NCBI GenBank assembly: GCA_050693155.1 | Contig: JBOGWA010000054.1 | Span: forward strand, 1 to 33,710 | Length of the DNA stretch: 33,710 nucleotides | Direction of reading: 5' to 3' | Source: JBOGWA01 sp050693155 | GTDB taxonomy: Bacteria > Actinomycetota > UBA4738 > CALAEC01 | Shown here: positions 23,196 to 28,741 of the stretch, piece by piece | Layout: every line of letters starts with the position of its first letter | Position numbering within the stretch: position 1 is the first letter of the stretch | Notes under the pieces: generated by a model | What the model was told of the DNA's origin: nothing | The model's database searches: none | What the model saw: the letters and a program-made list of their open reading frames with translations, nothing else | Program-made: the position numbers and the translations under genes

Positions 23196-24839
23196 CTACG
23201 TCAGGGCCGAGCAGCCCGCTCCCGGAGCGAGTCGCGCGTCCAGACGCGGGAGGAGCCATGGGCTCGAGACGGCGGAGACGAAGCCGGCGAACCCCGAGCG
23301 CCGAGCAGGTGCGCGCACGCGTCCCGTCAGGATGTCGCCGACCAGGACTTGTGCTTCCTCGTCGTAGATGAGTCCGCCGTGAGGCCGGTTGACGACGTGC
23401 ACCGGTAGGCTGCGGAGTTTCCGTTCGGGCCGGTCCACCCAGTCGGCGAGGGCCTCGATCGACACTTCATCGATTCCGCCAGGAAGAGGGGCGGAAAGGA
23501 TCTCGGCGAAGAGCGCTTGGCAATCGGCGGCTTCTCGGACGATCGGTGAATCTGCCGAGATTTCGAAAGGGGCAAGCCCCGTGATCAGCGCCGCGAGGCC
23601 GCGCAGGGCCCATCCGCTGCCGACACCCCAGCCTTCCAGACCGGGTGCGGGGAAGTAGACCTCGGCGGCGCCGGCCGGCATGTTCAGCGTCACGAGTCGG
23701 TCGACCGGACCGTCACGCGCGGGATCGTGGAGCCGCACGAGATAGGTTCGGGCGACCAGCGCTCCGGCGCTCTCCGCGACGATCGTCACCGGTCGGTCGT
23801 AGGCACGAGCGAGTACGCGAACCTGGATCGCCATCTTCTGTGCCGAGGCCATGATCGTCTGGAGGGTGTGGCTGTGGCGGTAGGGGAGTGGGTTCCCGTC
23901 ATCGTCGAGCCCCCGGTACGAGAAGTAGGAGACGGCGAAGCCGTGCGGAAGGTGGAACTGACGATCCTCGCCCGGAATGCCGAAGAGCCCGGGCGCGACG
24001 AGCACCGGCCGCTCGCCCGCTACGGGCTCTTCCCGTGGTGCGGAGAGCCAGTCCTCGGACCTGCCGTTCGTGGCGAGCGAGAAGCCGAGGGCCGTTCCTC
24101 CGACCGCTACGACGAGCGTGAACGCCACGAGGGCGGCGGAGAGCGCGCGGACCCGAACCCGCTCGGTCGGGCGAGCCATCTCGTGCACGATCCCGTACCA
24201 GGCTCGCGCATTCGCCAGACCGGCGAGAGCGGCGACCAGCAGTGCGACTCCCGTTGGGGCTTCCGAGATGAGGGCTCCGGCGGCCGTGAGCCAGAGGAAT
24301 GCGCCGAGGATCCACACAAGGCCGATGCCGGTAGGTCCCCACGACAACCTGCCACCTGCCCGCAGCGCCCCGCCGTGGATCGCAAGCGCGATCGCGAGCG
24401 CTGGGGGAACGGCGGCAAAGAAGAGAAAGGATAGGTGCGTAAGCGCGAGGCCGAACAACAGCACGACCCAGGGAACCAACAGGACTGCGGCGACGGTCTT
24501 ATAGATCACCACCCGCCGAACGGCCTGGCCCATCGCCGGAACCTGTCCGGTCGGCCACGCCCGCTGCACCATGAACGCTACCCAGAGGCTCCGAAGCGCC
24601 AGGACGGCGACGAGCTCCAGTGCGAGCATCCACCACGAGTTGTGGTAGACGGACACCCAGCGAAGGTCGTGAAAAAGCCCGAATGGTGGAGGGGCCGTGA
24701 TCTGAGGAGCAAGCGAGGCCGCGTCCGCCAGCCCAAGTGTCCGAACGAGCGAGACCTCAGCAACCGGAGCGAGGACGGCCGGAAGCAGCAGATCCCATCG
24801 GCCGAAGAATCTCCGGTCCCTCAATGCGCGAACCATCAT
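23196..24839 (-). CDS. Multi-pass membrane protein fused to alpha/beta hydrolase
   Basis: With ATG at 24839 the product is 547 aa; it shares ATGA with the stop of the zinc-ribbon gene. The N-terminal 280 residues contain about seven membrane helices (for example WWMLALELVAVLALRSLW and VWILGAFLWLTAAGALI). Residues 300-547 look like a lipase or esterase: VLVAPGLFG, then VTIVAESAGALVARTYL with Ser in A-x-S-x-G instead of the usual G-x-S-x-G, and a late VVNRPHGGLIYD with a candidate His. The hydrolase presumably faces outward. I know of no named family for the whole architecture. A triacylglycerol lipase-like or phospholipid-acting role is possible. Confidence 0.8.
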   Translation of the reverse strand: MMVRALRDRRFFGRWDLLLPAVLAPVAEVSLVRTLGLADAASLAPQITAPPPFGLFHDLRWVSVYHNSWWMLALELVAVLALRSLWVAFMVQRAWPTGQVPAMGQAVRRVVIYKTVAAVLLVPWVVLLFGLALTHLSFLFFAAVPPALAIALAIHGGALRAGGRLSWGPTGIGLVWILGAFLWLTAAGALISEAPTGVALLVAALAGLANARAWYGIVHEMARPTERVRVRALSAALVAFTLVVAVGGTALGFSLATNGRSEDWLSAPREEPVAGERPVLVAPGLFGIPGEDRQFHLPHGFAVSYFSYRGLDDDGNPLPYRHSHTLQTIMASAQKMAIQVRVLARAYDRPVTIVAESAGALVARTYLVRLHDPARDGPVDRLVTLNMPAGAAEVYFPAPGLEGWGVGSGWALRGLAALITGLAPFEISADSPIVREAADCQALFAEILSAPLPGGIDEVSIEALADWVDRPERKLRSLPVHVVNRPHGGLIYDEEAQVLVGDILTGRVRAPARRSGFAGFVSAVSSPWLLPRLDARLAPGAGCSALT

Positions 24840-25084
24840 GCGCCGTTCGAAACATTCCCGCACGCTCGGCACACGACACGTCCGAGCGTCACGGAGAGCC
24901 TCGTGCTCCCACATGCGCCGCACCGATCGAGAGCAGCTTCCCAGTCGCCGCGCTCCGTCTGGCACGCGGGGCAGACGAGAACCTGCGAGCCGCCGACGGC
25001 GCCCCGCGCCCACGCGCGCTCGCGCTTGTCGGGGTCATACGTCGGCCGACCGCAGAAGAAACAAGAGGCGCCGCTTGGGTCCAT
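24836..25084 (-). CDS. Double zinc-ribbon protein
   Basis: This 82-aa soluble product has four CxxC knuckles: CFFCGRP, CPACQTE, CGACGS and CRACGN. They are spaced as two four-cysteine zinc sites. The sequence between them is not diagnostic. It is the first gene of the operon that runs into the membrane hydrolase and could be a regulator or an adaptor. The ATG at 25084 has no clear ribosome-binding site. The gene is divergent from the thiolase gene with a 79-bp gap. Confidence 0.8.
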   Translation of the reverse strand: MDPSGASCFFCGRPTYDPDKRERAWARGAVGGSQVLVCPACQTERGDWEAALDRCGACGSTRLSVTLGRVVCRACGNVSNGA

Positions 25085-25093
25085 AGTGCGCGG

Positions 25094-25122
25094 TTGACGG
25101 TCGGAATAGTCGAGCGTAGTCT
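25094..25122 (+). promoter_or_regulatory. Probable thiolase promoter
   Basis: TTGACG (25094-25099) and TAGTCT (25117-25122) are 17 bp apart in the divergent gap. The -10 is weak but fits the actinobacterial TANNNT type. The thiolase ATG follows 41 nt on, with GAGAGGAG before it. Confidence 0.5.
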
Positions 25123-25163
25123 GATGTTACTCACCAGTAGGTACGAGCGAGAGGAGCGCCTTT

Positions 25164-26342
25164 ATGCCTGAGCTGCGCGAGGCCGTGATCGTTGAGGCCG
25201 TCAGGTCCCCGGTGGGGAGGAAGGATGGCAAGCTCTCGGGGTGGCACCCCGTCGATCTCCTTGCTGAGGTTCTGAAGGCCCTCGTCGAACGGTCGGGGAT
25301 CGATCCATCTCAGGTGGAGGACAACATCACCGGCTGCGTGAGCCAGATCGGCGATCAGGGCGTGAACATCGCTCGGAATGCGTGGCTCTCGGCCGGCCTT
25401 CCCGAGGAGATTCCCGCGACCACGATCGACCGCCAGTGCGGATCGAGCCAGCAGGCCGCGCACTTCGCGGTACAAGGAGTCATGGCCGGCGTGTACGACC
25501 TGGTCGTCGCCAGCGGCATCGAGCACATGACCCGGGTCCCCATGGGCTCGAGCGCCACGAACCCGGGCTTCGCGTTCAGCCAGCAGCTTCAGGACCGCTA
25601 CGAGGGCGGGCTCGTCCCGCAAGGCGTTTCTGCCGAGATCATCGCCGAGCGCTGGCAGCTGTCGCGCGAGCAGCTCGATGAGTTCGGAATCCGGAGCCAC
25701 ACGCTCGCGGCAAAGGCGATCGAGGACGGGAACTTCACGAAGGAGATCCACCCGATCAAGATCGAGGGCGAAAACGGCACGGAGCTCTTCGAGCACGACG
25801 AGGGCGTCCGGTTCCCCGTGAACCGGGAAAAGATCGCCGAGCTCGTCTCTCCGTTCAAGGAAGGTGGGGTCGTAACGGCTGCGAACTCCAGCCAGATCTC
25901 CGACGGGGCGGTTGCGATCCTCATCGCATCCCCGGAGAAGGCGAAGGAGCTGGGACTCACGCCGAGGGCACGCTTCCACTCCTTCGCGATCGCGGGCGTC
26001 GACCCGATCACGATGCTCACCGGCCCGATCCCCGCAACGAGGAAGGTTCTCGACCGAGCCGGATTGAAGCTCGAGGACATCGACATCGTCGAGATCAACG
26101 AAGCGTTTGCATCCGTCGTGCTGGCCTGGAAGAAGGACCTCGAGATCGCCGATGACTGGTTCGAGGAGCACGTGAACCCGAACGGTGGAGCGATCGCGCT
26201 CGGTCACCCGCTCGGTGCGAGCGGCGGTCGTCTCATGACCACCCTCCTGCACGAGCTGGAGCGGCGCGAGGCTCGTTTCGGTCTTCAGACGATGTGCGAG
26301 GGTGGCGGGATGGCCAACGCCACGATCGTCGAACGGCTCTGA
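25164..26342 (+). CDS. Acetyl-CoA C-acyltransferase (thiolase)
   Basis: Thiolases either cleave 3-ketoacyl-CoA or condense two acyl-CoAs. The 392-aa protein has all three catalytic residues at the standard numbers: Cys92 in DRQCGSSQQ, His348 in GGAIALGHPLGASGGR and Cys378 in TMCEGGGMAN. The NEAFAS motif is also present. The sequence is closer to degradative fatty-acid or steroid thiolases of actinobacteria than to PhaA, though I cannot settle the substrate. A fatty-acyl-CoA ligase gene 5 kb away would supply substrates. The ATG has a GAGAGGAG ribosome-binding site. Confidence 0.93.
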   Translation: MPELREAVIVEAVRSPVGRKDGKLSGWHPVDLLAEVLKALVERSGIDPSQVEDNITGCVSQIGDQGVNIARNAWLSAGLPEEIPATTIDRQCGSSQQAAHFAVQGVMAGVYDLVVASGIEHMTRVPMGSSATNPGFAFSQQLQDRYEGGLVPQGVSAEIIAERWQLSREQLDEFGIRSHTLAAKAIEDGNFTKEIHPIKIEGENGTELFEHDEGVRFPVNREKIAELVSPFKEGGVVTAANSSQISDGAVAILIASPEKAKELGLTPRARFHSFAIAGVDPITMLTGPIPATRKVLDRAGLKLEDIDIVEINEAFASVVLAWKKDLEIADDWFEEHVNPNGGAIALGHPLGASGGRLMTTLLHELERREARFGLQTMCEGGGMANATIVERL

Positions 26343-26593
26343 GAGTCTTCTTCGCGGTCCTCATCGGGATCGGCATCTTCGTCATCGGCCGCTGGCTGCT
26401 CGGGACGCTTGCCGCGTCCCGATCGCCGGGCAGGGAGAAGGATGAAGCCGAGGACGTTGGTAACCTCGATGTCTTCTTCGTGTGCGGCGAATGCGGGACC
26501 GAGTTCCGGGTCGAGCGATTGGGAGAGCTTCAGGTGCCCCGCCATTGCGGGGAGCCGATGAAAGTGGAACGTAGGGCTAGTCCGAGTCGGTAA
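26294..26593 (+). CDS. Membrane protein with desulforedoxin-like metal knuckle
   Basis: The start is uncertain. GTG at 26294 lies inside the thiolase 3' end and gives 99 aa. CTG at 26339 overlaps the thiolase TGA as CTGA and gives 84 aa, beginning right at the membrane helix. The product has one helix (VFFAVLIGIGIFVIGRWLLGTL), an acidic linker, then FVCGECGTEF and RHCGEPMKV. This C-x2-C...C-G-E-P-M pattern resembles the desulforedoxin domain, with His in place of the first Cys of the usual CC pair. The metal site would lie near the membrane. Its 3' end overlaps the convergent FmdB-type gene by 17 bp. Confidence 0.7.
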   Translation: MRGWRDGQRHDRRTALRVFFAVLIGIGIFVIGRWLLGTLAASRSPGREKDEAEDVGNLDVFFVCGECGTEFRVERLGELQVPRHCGEPMKVERRASPSR

Positions 26594-26825
26594 TCTCCTC
26601 GGCCTTCTCCTTCAGCTTCTTGAAGTCTCGGCGACGACGGTCCTCCGGGAGGAGCGAGTCAGTTCGCGAGAACCCCCAGCCGGAGAATCGGACGCCGATT
26701 CTGCCCCATACCCGGCGCAGCTCACCTCCGCAGTTCGGGCACGGCCCGGGGGGGCCGCTCCCGGGAGCCTGCAGCTCCTCAATCTGGCGCCCGCAGGACT
26801 TGCAGCGGTACTCGTAGAGGGGCAC
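26577..26825 (-). CDS. FmdB-type zinc-ribbon protein
   Basis: The 82-aa product starts MPLYEYRCKSCGRQIE, with a second knuckle CPNCGGELRRVW, then IGVRFSGWGFSRTDS. This is the FmdB/CxxC_CxxC_SSSS family, putative regulators of unknown mechanism. The C-terminal tail is a charged helix (RRRRDFKKLKEKAEEI). The GTG at 26825 is exactly 7 nt downstream of a TANNNT-type -10, TACTCT (26837-26832), so it may be leaderless. Confidence 0.87.
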   Translation of the reverse strand: MPLYEYRCKSCGRQIEELQAPGSGPPGPCPNCGGELRRVWGRIGVRFSGWGFSRTDSLLPEDRRRRDFKKLKEKAEEITDSD

Positions 26826-26831
26826 CCCCCG

Positions 26832-26837
26832 AGAGTA
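26832..26837 (-). promoter_or_regulatory. Possible -10 of leaderless FmdB-type gene
   Basis: TACTCT on the minus strand ends 7 nt before the GTG start. That places the expected transcription start on the first base of the start codon. Confidence 0.4.
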
Positions 26838-26889
26838 CCGGCCGGTGACATCTCGCGTTCCCCCCAACGTGATGGAGAACGTGATGTGG

Positions 26890-26906
26890 TTTTCCACAGT
26901 GTGGAA
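26890..26906. promoter_or_regulatory. Palindrome with embedded DnaA-box-like sequence
   Basis: TTCCACA-G-TGTGGAA (26892-26906) is a perfect inverted repeat with 7-bp arms. TTTTCCACA at 26890-26898 differs from the DnaA box at one position. It lies between crgA and the FmdB-type gene, about 55 bp upstream of the latter's -10, and could be an operator or an outlying DnaA site. Confidence 0.5.
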
Positions 26907-26936
26907 TTCAGATGGGGAAACTTACGCGAGTGTGAT

Positions 26937-27176
26937 TTACCTAAGCCTCGTCGACGCTCCGAAGCCGGCGGCGATCAGACCGAGGCCGAGCCAGAGGAAG
27001 AAGTTCCGAGCCTGGCCGCTCGTCCCCGGGATGAGACCGAGGTAGTTCAGCAGGATCACGATGACGCCGGAGAACAGGATCGAGAGGACGACCGGTCCGT
27101 ACCACCTCGGGCTCGGCTTGGGTTTGGGTTTCGGGGGCGGCTGATACTTGCGGCGTTTCGATTTCGACTTCGGCAA
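26937..27176 (-). CDS. crgA: Cell division protein CrgA
   Basis: CrgA is a two-helix membrane protein restricted to actinobacteria that helps recruit divisome and peptidoglycan enzymes. The 79-aa product has a Lys/Pro-rich cytoplasmic start (MPKSKSKRRKYQPPPKPKPK) and helices around 28-45 and 59-74. The family segment WYGPVVLSILFSGVIVILLNYLG is present. The start is TTG with GAGAG about 6 nt upstream; no ATG or GTG fits. It is divergent from the DUF881 gene with only 40 bp between. Confidence 0.93.
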   Translation of the reverse strand: MPKSKSKRRKYQPPPKPKPKPSPRWYGPVVLSILFSGVIVILLNYLGLIPGTSGQARNFFLWLGLGLIAAGFGASTRLR

Positions 27177-27204
27177 GTGGTCTCTCGTTTCCTCGAGGTG
27201 TCCG

Positions 27205-27210
27205 TATGAT
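27205..27210 (+). promoter_or_regulatory. -10 box of leaderless DUF881-sortase operon
   Basis: TATGAT (5/6 to TATAAT) ends exactly 7 nt before the GTG start codon of the DUF881 gene, and no ribosome-binding site is visible. Transcription would start on the GTG itself. Confidence 0.55.
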
Positions 27211-27216
27211 AGCCGG

Positions 27217-27921
27217 GTGGCTCAGCGGCCTTCGCGGATCGCCGCCGCTGCGGCGATCGCGCTCTTCGGGTTCTTCGCAGCTATGGCAGCGGTGCAGTCG
27301 CGCGAGGCGCCGGCTCGGTCACTTCGGCGTCTCGAGCTCGTCGATCTCATCGAGGACCAGGACGTTCGGGTTCGAGCGCTCCAAGCTGAGGTGCGTCGGC
27401 TCGAGCGCGAGCTCGCGAAGCTTCGTCCGGCCGTCGCCGCGGCCGAGGCCCACGACATCCTTTCGGTCGTTGGGGAGCTTTCCAGACTCGGTGGGGGGTC
27501 AGTCGTCGGGCCCGGAGTGCTCGTCGTCCTTGACGATAGCTCGGCTTCAAGGTCGCCATCCGGCGATCCGAACGATCTGGTTGTGCACGAGCAGGACATT
27601 CAGACCGTCGTGAACGCACTGTGGGCCGCGGGAGCCGAAGCGATCGCCCTCGACGGCGAGCGGCTCACGAGCGGATCGGCCGTGCGTTGTGCGGGGAACA
27701 CGCTCCTGCTCCACGGCGCGGTTCACAGTCCCCCGTATGAGATCTCCGCGATTGGAGACCCGCGGAGGATCGAGACCTCGCTCCCTTCGCAGCCCGGAAT
27801 GATTCGACTCCTGGACGCCGTTGAAACGTTCGGCATCGGTCTTCAGATCGAGGCGAGGTCGGTTCGAATTGCCGCAAGAACCGGAGTGGCTCCACTCACG
27901 CACGCGAGGCCGGCAGCATGA
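27217..27921 (+). CDS. DUF881 family membrane-anchored protein
   Basis: The 234-aa product has one N-terminal helix (IAAAAAIALFGFFAAMAAV), a coiled coil (about 40-75, VRALQAEVRRLERELAKL) and the DUF881 domain. Family landmarks are GPGVLVVLDD, DLVVHEQDIQTVVNALWAAGAEAIALDGERLT and NTLLLHGAVHSPPYEISAIGDP. This family clusters with crgA and sortase genes in actinobacteria and is thought to act in the envelope or divisome; the mechanism is unknown. The stop overlaps the sortase ATG (ATGA). Confidence 0.92.
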   Translation: MAQRPSRIAAAAAIALFGFFAAMAAVQSREAPARSLRRLELVDLIEDQDVRVRALQAEVRRLERELAKLRPAVAAAEAHDILSVVGELSRLGGGSVVGPGVLVVLDDSSASRSPSGDPNDLVVHEQDIQTVVNALWAAGAEAIALDGERLTSGSAVRCAGNTLLLHGAVHSPPYEISAIGDPRRIETSLPSQPGMIRLLDAVETFGIGLQIEARSVRIAARTGVAPLTHARPAA

Positions 27922-28595
27922 CGGAGGCAGGACCCCGAAAGCGTACGGGTCGCACGGCGTCCTGGCCCCGGAAGATCGTGCGGGGCACGGGCCGGACGCT
28001 TGTCACCGCCGGTGTTCTCGTTCTCCTTTTCGTCGTCTACGAGCTCTTCATCACCAACTTTCTGACGGACCGAGCCCAGCAGTCGCTGCGGTCCGATCTC
28101 ATCCACGGCGACATTCCGAACCGACCGATCCCCGGACAAGCGCTCGGCATCATCCAGATCCCGAAGATCGGTCTCGACATGGCGATCGTCGAGGGGACAT
28201 GTATCGACGACTTGAAGCTCGGGCCCGGACATTACGATGGCCGGTGCGGCGGCTCGAAGAGGGGGACGCCGCTTCCGGGGGAGGACGGAAACGTCGGAAT
28301 CGCCGGACACCGGACGACTTACGCGAAACCCTTCTGGTCACTCGACGAACTCGTCGCCGGCGACGAAATCTACGTCTGGACCCTGGATGGCAAGTTCACC
28401 TACGAGGTCCAATGGCAGCGAGTGGTGAAGCCGTGGGATATCTACGTGCTCGACCAGCCGAGGCGCGACGGCGTCGCGCTGCTCACGCTCACGACCTGCA
28501 CCCCGAAGTTCTCCGCGGCCGAGCGCCTGATCATCCGCGCCGAGCAAGTTGGCGATCCCGAGTCCGCAAAGAAGCTGATTAGGGGGGCGTTCTGA
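27918..28595 (+). CDS. Class E sortase
   Basis: Class E sortases cleave LAXTG-type signals and attach proteins to the cell wall. The 225-aa product has an N-terminal membrane anchor (about 27-46) and the catalytic triad His131 (AGHRTTYAKPFW), Cys194 (LTLTTCTPKF) and Arg207 (RLIIRAE). No obvious substrate with a C-terminal sorting signal is encoded in the window. It is coupled to the DUF881 gene upstream and, by TGATG, to the 48-aa gene downstream. Confidence 0.93.
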   Translation: MTEAGPRKRTGRTASWPRKIVRGTGRTLVTAGVLVLLFVVYELFITNFLTDRAQQSLRSDLIHGDIPNRPIPGQALGIIQIPKIGLDMAIVEGTCIDDLKLGPGHYDGRCGGSKRGTPLPGEDGNVGIAGHRTTYAKPFWSLDELVAGDEIYVWTLDGKFTYEVQWQRVVKPWDIYVLDQPRRDGVALLTLTTCTPKFSAAERLIIRAEQVGDPESAKKLIRGAF

Positions 28596-28741
28596 TGTTT
28601 CGGTTCCTCCGCCGTTTCCAGCCCCGCAATGTCGTGCTGGCCATCCTCTATTGGGTGGTCCTGACGATCGTGGCGCTCACGGCGATCTTTACGATCTTCT
28701 TCTTCATCGACGACTACTTGCCCGGGGCAGGGATGTTCTAG
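28595..28741 (+). CDS. 48-aa single-helix membrane protein
   Basis: The ATG overlaps the sortase TGA. The product has a basic start (MFRFLRRFQPRN) and one long hydrophobic helix (VVLAILYWVVLTIVALTAIF), then a short acidic end (IDDYLPGAGMF). It is not a known family to me. The tight coupling suggests a partner or stabiliser of the sortase. Its TAG shares bases with the stop of the convergent penicillin-acylase gene. Confidence 0.7.
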   Translation: MFRFLRRFQPRNVVLAILYWVVLTIVALTAIFTIFFFIDDYLPGAGMF

